The position numbers were made by a program, and so were the translations under genes. This document shows positions 44,548 through 51,979 of a DNA stretch of 64,000 bases, one piece after another. Location: the IMG/VR virus record IMGVR_UViG_3300010399_000040, positions 1-64,000 of that record, one strand, 5' to 3'. Within the stretch, counting starts at the first letter, position 1. The number at the start of each line of letters is the position of its first letter. The notes under the pieces were generated by a model. The model had not been told where the DNA came from. It worked only from the letters and a program-made list of their open reading frames with translations, and did no database searches. This DNA comes from a virus.

Positions 44548-44859
44548 GTGCGATCGCTCCTTATCACACTGTGTCTGGCGTCAATCGGAGCGTTGCCACA
44601 AGCTCCGAAGTTACCGCAGGCGCCCACTTCTACCGTGTGCGACTGCGAGGCTACGCGCCGGTGCGCGTGTTGGGACACCCAGTGCGTGTGCAGCGCTTGC
44701 AAAACTATTGTCCCTGCTCTGCGTTACAACGCTGACCACACGTGCCCGAACTGCCGATACACTTCGCCGCCGGGGCAAGGCACGTGGGTCGTCAAGCGAT
44801 TCACTGCCGGCGGCCACGTACACTCCTGTCCTAACTGTGGGACTGAGTGGTTCCACTGA
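44548..44859 (+). CDS. Secreted zinc-ribbon-rich protein
   Basis: 103 aa from the GTG at 44548. Signal peptide (MRSLLITLCLASIGALPQAP), then four clustered Cys pairs: CDCEATRRCACWDTQC, CSACKT, CPNCRY and CPNCGTEWFH. The last two CPNC knuckles make a zinc ribbon. Probably exported; role unknown. It follows the papain-like gene at two bases. Confidence 0.65.
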   Translation: MRSLLITLCLASIGALPQAPKLPQAPTSTVCDCEATRRCACWDTQCVCSACKTIVPALRYNADHTCPNCRYTSPPGQGTWVVKRFTAGGHVHSCPNCGTEWFH

Positions 44860-44873
44860 CCCGAGGTGAACCG

Positions 44874-45167
44874 ATGTCTCTGCTGACTGACCTGCTGAAG
44901 CTTGAGCAAGCGATCACTGCGAGCCCTCGCAGCGCGAAGGATATCTGGGCGGCGTTGAAGGTGGTCGGCGACGACTTCCTCGGCGGAACGGCTCCGCTGA
45001 CTTTCGCGGCGCAAGCTGGCGCCCAAGAGGACGACTGCCGAGCGTGCGTCGAGCGCATCCGCGAGGCGTGCGCGCCACGCGCCGGCGAGGCGTCGCTCGG
45101 CGACGGTAAGATTCTGCAAGCAGTGATGCAGATTCTTCCGATCATCCTCTCACTGTTCGGATTGTGA
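44874..45167 (+). CDS. Small helical hypothetical protein
   Basis: 97 aa from the ATG at 44874. Two helical parts around a CxxC-like segment (EDDCRACVERIREACAPRAG), ending in a hydrophobic stretch (LQAVMQILPIILSLFGL) that could insert into a membrane. Unassigned. Confidence 0.6.
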   Translation: MSLLTDLLKLEQAITASPRSAKDIWAALKVVGDDFLGGTAPLTFAAQAGAQEDDCRACVERIREACAPRAGEASLGDGKILQAVMQILPIILSLFGL

Positions 45168-45168
45168 C

Positions 45169-45441
45169 ATGAAGAAGCGATACCGCCTCCTCTTCGGGAT
45201 GTTCCAGACTACCATGGACATCAACGGAGTGCCGACGGAGTGCACCTTTAAGGCGGGCGACGAGTTCGAGACGGAAGCCGACCTGCTGTCGTTCAACGGG
45301 AAAGGTGGCATGACGCCGAAGTTCCAGTTGATCGACAGCACGGTGATCGACGAGAACTTGGAACTTCGAGCGGAGATCGCTCGGTTGAAGGCTGAGCTCA
45401 TGGAAGCCCGCGAAGGCGTCCCCGTTGGAGCAGAATCGTGA
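45169..45441 (+). CDS. Small hypothetical protein
   Basis: 90 aa: beta-rich N-terminus (YRLLFGMFQTTMDINGVPTECTFKAGDEFETEADLL) and a coiled C-terminal helix (NLELRAEIARLKAELMEAREG). It and the next gene overlap (GTGA). Position upstream of tail fibres suggests virion use, not proven. Confidence 0.6.
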   Translation: MKKRYRLLFGMFQTTMDINGVPTECTFKAGDEFETEADLLSFNGKGGMTPKFQLIDSTVIDENLELRAEIARLKAELMEAREGVPVGAES

Positions 45442-45695
45442 AGATCGCTCTGCACGAAATCCGCGACGGTCAGGAGCACGAGGTGCTGAAGAGCCCTCAC
45501 GTGCTCGTGGCTACCGACGGGACTGAGTACCCGATCGTCGAAGCGAGGGTCGGAGTTCCTTTCGACACTCGCTTCCCCGCAGTCCACTGCAAAGTGACAA
45601 TCGACGGCAAACCGGCTCAGCTCTCCGATCTGCATCAGGGTCTGGAGTGCGAACTGACGATCGTCGACGGTAAAGTGCTGGAGGTGACGGCGTGA
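45438..45695 (+). CDS. Small hypothetical protein
   Basis: 85 aa starting with GTG. Predicted all-beta: IALHEIRDGQEHEVLKSPHVLVATDGTEYPIVEARVGVPF, ending ELTIVDGKVLEVTA. Overlaps both neighbours by four bases. No family. Confidence 0.58.
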   Translation: MKIALHEIRDGQEHEVLKSPHVLVATDGTEYPIVEARVGVPFDTRFPAVHCKVTIDGKPAQLSDLHQGLECELTIVDGKVLEVTA

Positions 45696-46345
45696 CACCG
45701 CGTGGGCATCCTATCGCCGAGCAAGCGAATGCGGAAGGCGTCTACGATGTGCAGTGCGTCGGCCCTCGCACGGAGGCTGAGGGTCGTCGCATCGTCGAGT
45801 ACGTCCGTGACCATCCGGAGCTAGCTGCCGAGTTCGGCGGCATGTGCAACATGGAGGCAGCGGAGCGACTCGGCATCCCACTCGTTGAGAAGTGGACGGA
45901 CCTCGTTCCGAACACCGTAGTCACTGTAGGCAAGAACTTAGCTCTGGACACGTTCCTCGCAGGAGCGTCGTACACCGTGACCGGGCCCTACATGGGGCTC
46001 ATCAGCAGTGTAAGTTACTCGTCCATCTCTGCGACCGACACTATGTCGAGCCACGCGGGGTGGTTGGAAGCCGGATCGGCGAATGCTCCGACGTACGCGA
46101 GGCCTCGCCCGACCGCTGCGTGGAGTTCAGCATCGGCTGGTTCCAAGTCGCTCAGCGCCGCTCTGTCGTTCGCCATCACTAGCGCAGGAACTGTCAAGGG
46201 TGCGTTCCTCGTCTTCGGCAGTGGTGCACTGACGCAGATCGACTCCACACCTGGTACTCTGTACTCCGCCGGCCTCTTCACTGGTGGCGACAAGGTCGTC
46301 GGCAGTGGCGATACACTCAACGTCTCTTACTCAGCGAGTATGTGA
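45692..46345 (+). CDS. Tail-fibre-like beta protein
   Basis: 217 aa from a GTG. After a helical start (ERLGIPLVEKWTDLVPNTVVTVGKNLALDTFLAG) it has long Ser/Thr/Ala/Gly-rich beta segments (GPYMGLISSVSYSSISATDTM...FLVFGSGALTQIDSTPGTLYSAGLFTGGDKVVGSGDTLNVSYSA). That layout is typical of receptor-binding tip or fibre proteins in phages. Overlaps the next gene. Confidence 0.7.
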   Translation: MTPRGHPIAEQANAEGVYDVQCVGPRTEAEGRRIVEYVRDHPELAAEFGGMCNMEAAERLGIPLVEKWTDLVPNTVVTVGKNLALDTFLAGASYTVTGPYMGLISSVSYSSISATDTMSSHAGWLEAGSANAPTYARPRPTAAWSSASAGSKSLSAALSFAITSAGTVKGAFLVFGSGALTQIDSTPGTLYSAGLFTGGDKVVGSGDTLNVSYSASM

Positions 46346-46650
46346 TGGCCTATTCAGCAGACAAGAATCTCACCACGTTCCAACGCATGAAGAACCTGTG
46401 CGTTGCCCTGCAAAACATCCGCGAAGAGGCGGTTCGATTGCAGAACGTCCACGATCAGGAAGCGAAGCCTGGCGGTGTCGCCGATGCCGCTTACGTCGAT
46501 ACAGACATCGCAACCGTGGCCGAGTTTGAGGTGATGTACAGCTATCTCACCGAGTTCCGCGAGTTCAACGACGGCAATGGCCCGACCGCAGGTCTACAGG
46601 TCGCACGGTGGGGCCAACTCGTGCCATTCATCGACACGACTCCGGCGTAA
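46345..46650 (+). CDS. Hypothetical protein in fibre module
   Basis: 101 aa (ATG at 46345; GTG at 46342 also open). Helical: TTFQRMKNLCVALQNIREEAVRLQNVHDQEA then YVDTDIATVAEFEVMYSYLTEFREFNDG. It overlaps the fibre-like gene upstream. Codon use is less biased to TCG/ACG triplets than the surrounding genes, pointing to a different origin. Confidence 0.62.
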   Translation: MAYSADKNLTTFQRMKNLCVALQNIREEAVRLQNVHDQEAKPGGVADAAYVDTDIATVAEFEVMYSYLTEFREFNDGNGPTAGLQVARWGQLVPFIDTTPA

Positions 46651-46657
46651 ATAAATC

Positions 46658-47959
46658 ATGGCAACGTGGTTCGTCAACTCGAACGCGACCGGTACGAACG
46701 CCGGCACGTCCTGGCTCAACGCCTGGACGAGCATCGCGTCGGCGACCGGCGTTGCGGCGGGCGACATCGTCAAGGTTGAGTATCGACACTCGGAGACTAC
46801 GCTTGCTGCGAACGTGAACTTTGCGAACGGTACACTTACGTCGCCGGTTCAGATCATCTCATGCGACAAGGACAATTCGGATGCGCTGCGGGCGGGAGCG
46901 GTGATCGGCTGGGGCACGTCGGGCGTCGGTGTACTCGGCAATCTCTACACGTATGGCTGCACGATCCAATCGTCAGCAAATTCGTTGCGGCTCGTTCCGC
47001 CGAGCAATGGCCAGCAGGAGCACGAAAACGCAACCTTAAAAGTGACTGGAACGACTGGCATTTCGCTGGGCGACGGCAGTGCAGCCCGCTGGAAAATGAA
47101 GTGGACGAACGCGACATATGACATTTCCGGCGCGTCGGGAACCGGGGCAATTCTGACCTTAAACCCCAGCACTCAGGGGATTTTCGAGTGGGTCGGCGGA
47201 ACGTATATTTGCCGATCATCGCAGGTCTCTCTATTTACCGCGAATGTCCCTTGTGACATTATCTGCCGTGGTGTCAATTTCAGTGGCACCGTGACGAACC
47301 TATTCGCCGGAAGCATCAACTCGCCCTCTCACGTCTGGATGATTGGCTGCGTTCCGCCGACCTACACCAACGTGTTTGGCGCCGCCCCGACGAGCTATTG
47401 CGGCCGCATCAACCTCGACGGCTTCCAGTCCGGCACACTCACCGCGGCGCTGCTTCCGCCGACGCTCGAAGTGGACGTGACGGGCACCATCGCCGCCGAC
47501 CTGACGCGATACCGCACGGGCGGTGCAAACGATGGCAGCAACGCCAACGCCTACTCATGGGCGTTCAATACCAACTCGAATGCCGCTCAGTTCACCACGC
47601 CGATAACGTCTCCGCCCATCTCTCGCTGGGTGGCGGCGGGCAGTCACACGGTCACCGTGTACGTCGCGAGCGGCGCAACGCAACACAATGACGATGTTTG
47701 GCTGGAGGTGATGAGTCCAAGCGAAGCAGTCTCGGCGACGGGACAGGCCCGTTACCAATCGACTCGCCGGGCGCCGCTCGCGACTCCGGCCGCGTTGACG
47801 ACTGACGGCGTGAGTACCTGGACGGGAACCGGCGTTGGAACATTGCAGAAGATCAGTGTGACGATTAACCCGACCGTAGCGGGTGTCGTGAGCGTGCGGG
47901 TGAACGTCGCTGATCCGAGCGTGTCGGTTTACATCGACCCCAAGCTGGACGTGTCCTAA
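46658..47959 (+). CDS. Large parallel beta-helix adhesin or fibre protein
   Basis: 433 aa. Starts MATWFVNSNATGTNAGTSWLNAWTSIASA, a pattern at the head of planctomycete right-handed beta-helix proteins (WFV-(N/D)-x-x-A-(T/G)-G-x-(N/D)-x-G-(T/S)-SW). Middle is Ser/Thr/Asn/Gly-rich beta. C-terminal part (VAGVVSVRVNVADPSVSVYIDPKLDVS) is a beta sandwich-like tail. Likely host-binding fibre. Base use differs from neighbours (fewer CTCGACG-type runs), suggesting transfer from a host gene. Confidence 0.75.
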   Translation: MATWFVNSNATGTNAGTSWLNAWTSIASATGVAAGDIVKVEYRHSETTLAANVNFANGTLTSPVQIISCDKDNSDALRAGAVIGWGTSGVGVLGNLYTYGCTIQSSANSLRLVPPSNGQQEHENATLKVTGTTGISLGDGSAARWKMKWTNATYDISGASGTGAILTLNPSTQGIFEWVGGTYICRSSQVSLFTANVPCDIICRGVNFSGTVTNLFAGSINSPSHVWMIGCVPPTYTNVFGAAPTSYCGRINLDGFQSGTLTAALLPPTLEVDVTGTIAADLTRYRTGGANDGSNANAYSWAFNTNSNAAQFTTPITSPPISRWVAAGSHTVTVYVASGATQHNDDVWLEVMSPSEAVSATGQARYQSTRRAPLATPAALTTDGVSTWTGTGVGTLQKISVTINPTVAGVVSVRVNVADPSVSVYIDPKLDVS

Positions 47960-47971
47960 AGGAGCGTCCAC

Positions 47972-48622
47972 ATGAGCGCGGAGCGATTCTACGATGGGGT
48001 GCAGGTCGGTGAGACGGGGACTGCGGACCGGTTTTATCATGGCGGACAGGTTGGGGAGACTGTTAGCGGTGGTACGACCTACAATGTATCGGTTAACGAG
48101 AGTGCGTCAGCGACCGACACTGCTAACGTGGTAGCGATATACGTCTCCACAGACATGGAAACAGCCGTAGGAACGGATACGTTGAGTGCGTTAGCGACGT
48201 ACGTCGCATCGCTGAGCGAAGCAGCAGTCGCTGATGACTCCGTGTTCAACGGTAGCATGGTGTCAGTCGACGTAGCAGAGAGCGTCGCAGCCGCTGACAT
48301 GGCTAGCGGTACTGCGACGTACGTTGACTCAGTTAGCGAAGGTGCGAACGTCAGCGAAGCGATTTCGGCGCTGAGCACTTACGTCGGAGCTATAGCTGAA
48401 GTCAGCGTCGCTGACGACGCGGCGTCGGCAGTCGCGACCTTCGTCGCGACGCTAGCTGAATCTGCCAACGCTGTTGACGTCTACACCCTTACGTCGGGTA
48501 CTGTCGTCGGCCGAGTGATCGACGTGACGGGTGTCGACAGCACGAGCAAACGTACGAGCGGTGTGCGCACGACGCTCAATGTGAAGGGCTTCGACACGAC
48601 AGACATGGCGGTGGTAGCTTGA
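47972..48622 (+). CDS. Repetitive fibre protein
   Basis: 216 aa. A conserved opening ERFYDGVQVGETGTADRFYHGGQVGET repeats a FY-(D/H)-GG-x-QVGET unit twice. It is followed by about five or six repeats of roughly 23 residues (for example SALATYVASLSEAAVADDSVF, SGTATYVDSVSEGANVSEAI, SALSTYVGAIAEVSVADDAA) of the form TYV...(S/A)-E-x-x-x-(V/A)-x-D. Such repeats form elongated trimeric fibres. Unrelated to known enzymes. Confidence 0.72.
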   Translation: MSAERFYDGVQVGETGTADRFYHGGQVGETVSGGTTYNVSVNESASATDTANVVAIYVSTDMETAVGTDTLSALATYVASLSEAAVADDSVFNGSMVSVDVAESVAAADMASGTATYVDSVSEGANVSEAISALSTYVGAIAEVSVADDAASAVATFVATLAESANAVDVYTLTSGTVVGRVIDVTGVDSTSKRTSGVRTTLNVKGFDTTDMAVVA

Positions 48623-48948
48623 CGAACCCGCAGGATTTAGAGTGCTCAGCCTTCGAGAGCATCGTCATAACTATGACCATGTCTCCCGTGGAGGACATCA
48701 CAGGGTGGACGCTGGAAGCGCATTTCCGCGATCGCCCTGTTGGCAGCACGCCGACTCTGCTCTTGACACGCTCTGGCGTACTCAGCGACCCGACCAACGG
48801 CGTCGCGACGTTCGCGATCGTCAGCAGCGAGACGGGCACGACACTAGGCGCCGGAGACTTCGACTACGACATATGGCGCATAGATGCAGGCTCCGAGAAG
48901 CGACTGGTGTGGGGTGAGCTCAGCGTGAGGGACCAGCAATGGCAGTGA
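48619..48948 (+). CDS. BppU/baseplate-like beta domain protein
   Basis: 109 aa from TTG. Layout SIVITMTMSPVEDITGWTLEAHFRDRPVGSTPTLLL...GTTLGAGDFDYDIWRIDAGSEKRLVWGELSV is that of the N-terminal domain of BppU-like and other phage Ig-like baseplate subunits (I-x-(G/W)...F-x-(V/I)-x-x-x-D-T-x-x-L-x-x-G-x-Y-x-Y-D-(I/V)-x-x-x). Last gene of the fibre module before the connectors. Confidence 0.65.
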   Translation: MTNPQDLECSAFESIVITMTMSPVEDITGWTLEAHFRDRPVGSTPTLLLTRSGVLSDPTNGVATFAIVSSETGTTLGAGDFDYDIWRIDAGSEKRLVWGELSVRDQQWQ

Positions 48949-49376
48949 GGACGAAGGAGAAGGACGTCATTGACTTGCTTGGGGACAACTACGGATTGAA
49001 AGCCGACGGTTCGGCGCCAGTAATGAGGGGCTTCATGCTGACAGCCAATTCGCTCGTCAACCAGATGCTGACGTGCGCCTCGCGGAAGGGCGTGACAGTG
49101 AGCGTGAGCGATCAGGAGATCATCGAGCGTATGCTCTCCGCCCACATGTACATGATGAGCGACAAGGCGTACCAGAGCAGGACCACCGCCGGACGTTCAG
49201 GAACTTTCCAGGGGCAGACTGGAATGCGATTGGAAGCGACTGACTACGGCCAGCAAGCGATGGTCGTCGACCCGTCCGGATGCTTGGAGAACATCAACAA
49301 GAGGCAGAAGGCCGGAGGTGCATGGCTCGGTAAGACCAACGCGGAAGCTCTTGACTACGACCAGAGGATGAGCTGA
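48939..49376 (+). CDS. Head-tail connector (gp6-like)
   Basis: 145 aa. Helical, position first in the connector set. N-terminal MAVRTKEKDVIDLLGDNYGL and helices MLTANSLVNQMLTCASRKGV and QEIIERMLSAHMYMMSDK match adaptor proteins that sit under the portal. C-terminal TDYGQQAMVVDPSGCLE. Function inferred from gene order and helical layout. Confidence 0.7.
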   Translation: MAVRTKEKDVIDLLGDNYGLKADGSAPVMRGFMLTANSLVNQMLTCASRKGVTVSVSDQEIIERMLSAHMYMMSDKAYQSRTTAGRSGTFQGQTGMRLEATDYGQQAMVVDPSGCLENINKRQKAGGAWLGKTNAEALDYDQRMS

Positions 49377-49768
49377 TGCCTCCGTTCGAGTCGATGGGGC
49401 GGTACACGAGCTTCGTCCTGTGGCCGGCGATCGGTGTGGGCCCGCGTGGCGAACCGATCGTGTCGGCAGTCCCTCAAAACATCAAGTTGAAGGTCGACGA
49501 CTCTCAGCGTCGCATGCTCGACGCCAAAGGAGACGAGGTCGCGCTCGACGGGACAGCGGTAGCGGGACAGAGCATCCCCGTCGGCTCCATCCTGTGGAGG
49601 GGCTCGACGGACGACATAAGTGGCACTGGATCAGCGGCGTATCCACCCAGTGGATTGCTGCAAGTGAAGCTGTCGTCAGCGAAAGACGACCTCAAGGGAC
49701 GCAACATCGCGTACGACGTCGGCTACATGAGGTACAACAGCGTGATGCCGTGGAGCTGGAATGGCTAA
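49376..49768 (+). CDS. Head closure/stopper-like protein
   Basis: 130 aa, mostly beta: RYTSFVLWPAIGVGPRGEP then IKLKVDDSQRRMLDAKGDEVALDGTAVAGQ and DVGYMRYNSVMPWSW. It lies between the connector and the tail completion protein, where head-closure stoppers are encoded. Start overlaps the connector stop (ATG within GATGA). Confidence 0.65.
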   Translation: MPPFESMGRYTSFVLWPAIGVGPRGEPIVSAVPQNIKLKVDDSQRRMLDAKGDEVALDGTAVAGQSIPVGSILWRGSTDDISGTGSAAYPPSGLLQVKLSSAKDDLKGRNIAYDVGYMRYNSVMPWSWNG

Positions 49769-50120
49769 AGTGATGGGCGTACCGAAGCTCGTGGAGCAGC
49801 TGAGAGCGAAAGCTGCCGCCGCTCGCCGCGACGAGGACGTGGACGTCGAAGTGGGGTACACTGCATCGTACGCGATCTACGTCCACGAGAACTTGCAGGC
49901 TCACCATCCTCACGGACAAGCGAAGTTCCTGGAGGCGCCACTGCGAGCGCTCCGTGACGAGCTTATACAGTTAGTGCTCCGAGCGAGGATGCAGGGCCGA
50001 ACGATGGCACAAGCTCTGCTTATAGCGGGCCTGCGACTGCAACGCGAATCGCAGCTCCTGTGCCCCATCGACACCGGTAATCTGCGCGCGAGCGCGTTCA
50101 CGAGGTTGGTGCCCAAGTGA
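49761..50120 (+). CDS. HK97 gp10-like tail completion protein
   Basis: 119 aa. DVDVEVGYTASYAIYVHENLQAHHPHGQAKFLEAPL contains the YA-x-(Y/W)-V-H-(E/D) and KFL-(E/x)-P signatures of the HK97 gp10 family, and C-terminal CPIDTGNLRASAFT is the P-V-D-TG-x-LR-x-S signature. This protein joins tail to head. Confidence 0.85.
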   Translation: MAKVMGVPKLVEQLRAKAAAARRDEDVDVEVGYTASYAIYVHENLQAHHPHGQAKFLEAPLRALRDELIQLVLRARMQGRTMAQALLIAGLRLQRESQLLCPIDTGNLRASAFTRLVPK

Positions 50121-50563
50121 GCGACACGCTCCTCCACAACCCGAGTCGGATGCTAGTGCAGCTCCTCCTGGACGCTGCGCTGGTCGCGGCGTTTGATGCG
50201 ACCTCCGGCTGGCCGGCGTTCTGGGAGGGCATGGCAGACTCGCCCGACGACGCTATCAGCATCACCGACACTTTAGGCATCGCGGAAGGCGTGACGATGC
50301 CGGACGGAGCTATACAGGAGCACCAGGGTTTCCAGCTGCGAGTGAGGAGTTCGCGCCCGCATGACGGCTACACCAAGATAGCGCAGCTGCGTCAGTACTT
50401 GTCGGAGAGCGTCGCCAATCAGTTAGTGAACGTTGACGGCACTCAGTACACCGTCCACGCTGTCACGAAGCTCGGTCCGATACTGCCGCTCGGCAGAGAA
50501 GTCCCCGGTTCCAGACGATCCGCCCACACTGTGAATGGGCTCGTATCCGTGACAAGGAGATGA
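50117..50563 (+). CDS. Tail terminator-like protein
   Basis: 148 aa from GTG. GFQLRVRSSRPHDGYTKIAQLRQYLSESVANQLVNVDGTQYTVHAVTKLGPILPLG fits gpU-like/tail terminator proteins (x-Q-(V/L)-x-x-R...A-x-x-I-x-x-x-L...Y-x-(V/L)). Position after the gp10-like gene and before the tail tube agrees. Confidence 0.72.
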   Translation: MSDTLLHNPSRMLVQLLLDAALVAAFDATSGWPAFWEGMADSPDDAISITDTLGIAEGVTMPDGAIQEHQGFQLRVRSSRPHDGYTKIAQLRQYLSESVANQLVNVDGTQYTVHAVTKLGPILPLGREVPGSRRSAHTVNGLVSVTRR

Positions 50564-50567
50564 ACAC

Positions 50568-51044
50568 ATGTCAGCACCTGTAGCGACCCCGCGCGGAGCT
50601 CCCTCCGGCATCAAGCTGAAGGAAGGTCACGCGATAAAGCACACGTTCGGTCGCAACGCCACGATCGAGCTGTGGGAGAAGGGCGTGAAGCCTCCGTCTG
50701 TAGATGGTGGCGAACCCGTAGACCAGACGACTCAACACAACGTGACGTACGAGACGATGGCGCCTCGCACGCTCATCAAAAACGGACCTGTCACGTTCAA
50801 GTGTGCGTACGATCCTTCGATCTACACCACGATCATGAACCACGTCAACGTCGAAGACACGTGCACTGAGACGTTTCCCGACGGGTCGACGCTCGCTTAC
50901 TTCGGCTTCTTGCAGAAGTTCGAGCCCGACGACGTGGAGATCGGCAAGCAGCCTGAAGCGACCGTCACTATCATCGTGACGAACTGGGATTACGTCGGGA
51001 AGGTCGAAGCAGGTCCTGTGATGACGTCCGTCGCGGGCACTTGA
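50568..51044 (+). CDS. Major tail tube protein
   Basis: 158 aa, ribosome site AAGGAGATGAACAC. Contains IELWEKGVKPPSVDGG, ITYE-like VTYETMAPRTLIKNGPVTFKCAYDPSIYTTIMNHVN, and GSTLAYFGFLQKFEPDDVEIGKQPEATVTIIVTNWD, the usual beta pattern of siphophage tube proteins (F-x-G-x-L-x-x-x-x-P-x-x...E-(A/I)-x-(V/I)-x-(I/V)). Gene order agrees. Confidence 0.8.
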   Translation: MSAPVATPRGAPSGIKLKEGHAIKHTFGRNATIELWEKGVKPPSVDGGEPVDQTTQHNVTYETMAPRTLIKNGPVTFKCAYDPSIYTTIMNHVNVEDTCTETFPDGSTLAYFGFLQKFEPDDVEIGKQPEATVTIIVTNWDYVGKVEAGPVMTSVAGT

Positions 51045-51070
51045 CTTCCGCTTCTCCACCCGTATACAAT
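51041..51070 (+). promoter_or_regulatory. Promoter-like sequence in tail operon
   Basis: TTGACT (51041-51046) with TATACA at 51063-51068 (16-base spacing) or TACAAT at 51065-51070 (18). The -35 equals the one at 27347. It lies just before the small membrane protein gene 51092-51289. Confidence 0.5.
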
Positions 51071-51091
51071 GTAGGGTGGAGGTACTACGTC

Positions 51092-51289
51092 ATGAAGAAG
51101 TTCTTTCTTGGTCTGTTAGCGAGTCTGTTGGTCGGCGCGTGGCCGGCTTACGAACTAGCACGGTACTTACGCGAAGCGCGCGATGCGCGTCGCGAACTCG
51201 ACGAATCGTACGAGCGTGGCGACGAACTGTCACGAAAGCAGTACGAAGCGCAACACAGGAGAGTGCAACGTGCCATCTACAGTCCTTAA
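51092..51289 (+). CDS. Small single-helix membrane protein
   Basis: 65 aa from the ATG at 51092: MKKFFLGLLASLLVGAWPAYELARYLREARDARREL, an N-terminal transmembrane helix then a charged coiled tail. A membrane protein in the tail operon is unusual; it has its own promoter-like sequence. Its end overlaps the chaperone gene start. Confidence 0.6.
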   Translation: MKKFFLGLLASLLVGAWPAYELARYLREARDARRELDESYERGDELSRKQYEAQHRRVQRAIYSP

Positions 51290-51653
51290 CTTCGACGACT
51301 TCGAGGAGATGGTAGTCGGTCCGTTCTCGCTCCCACGCAGCACGAGCAAGTTCGTGCTCAAAGAACCGTCCGCTGCAGGCAAAGCAACGTTCCGCGATGC
51401 GCAGCTGGCGTGCGTCACTTCGCGTGATGAGGACAAGCTCTACTTCGGAGCTGGCATCGCTAAGACGGAGCTCGTGCTCGTCCGCGAGTGTCTGTTCGAA
51501 GTGCTGGAGAGTGGCGAGCACCGTCCGGTGTCCAAGGAGTTCGTAGAAGGCCTACCTGACAGAGTGACATCGAAGCTCTACGACGCGATCAAGGAGATGG
51601 AGAAAGTCGACCCAAAAGCTTCGTCGATCGTAACTACGGATGGTTCCGAGTAG
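51270..51653 (+). CDS. Tail assembly chaperone (short form)
   Basis: 127 aa from the GTG at 51270 with AGGAG ahead. FDDFEEMVVGPFSLPRSTSKFVLKEPSAAGKATFRDA and FGAGIAKTELVLVRECLFEV match chaperones of gpG type that bind the tape measure. A slippery CCCAAAA (51611-51617), read C-CCA-AAA in this frame, lies near the end, 36 bases before the stop. Confidence 0.75.
   Translation: MPSTVLNFDDFEEMVVGPFSLPRSTSKFVLKEPSAAGKATFRDAQLACVTSRDEDKLYFGAGIAKTELVLVRECLFEVLESGEHRPVSKEFVEGLPDRVTSKLYDAIKEMEKVDPKASSIVTTDGSE
51611..51617 (+). promoter_or_regulatory. -1 programmed frameshift site CCCAAAA
   Basis: The heptamer C-CCA-AAA fits the X-XXY-YYZ rule in the frame of 51270-51653. The -1 frame is open from upstream of this point to 51979. 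Confidence 0.75.
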
Positions 51654-51979
51654 CAGCGGCGTTGCACTGCACCGTGCGTGAAGCTAAGAAGCGCATGGGT
51701 TACAGGGAGTACCTTGGGTGGCTGGAGTTCCTGGACAGGGAGGTGCGAAGTCCTTGGCGTGCTACGGACTTGTACTTGGTGTCTTTGGCGAGGGAAGTTC
51801 GGCAGAAGTTGAGTTCGCGAGTCGTGCCATTCAAAGAGATGCTCCTCAGACACGAGGAGCCTATCACGGAAGTTCACGTAGCGGATCTGACGCGACACGC
51901 TAAGAACGTCGCTCTTGGCAGGTTGCAAGGCATGCAGGTAACGGAGGTACGAGTGCGGAGGTCCGAGCTTGGCAGCTGA
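51618..51979 (+). CDS. Tail assembly chaperone -1 frameshift extension
   Basis: About 120 residues beginning SFVDRNYGWFRVAAALHCTVREAKKRMGYREYLGWLEFLDRE..., reached by -1 slippage after AAA at 51615-51617. It has the W-x-x-(A/x)-AL...(E/x)-x-x-x-M-x-x-x-E-(Y/W)-x-x-W-x-x-(F/Y) pattern of gpT-type extensions. There is no ATG start; a TTG at 51662 would cut off the conserved part. The fused form is about 237 aa. Confidence 0.78.
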
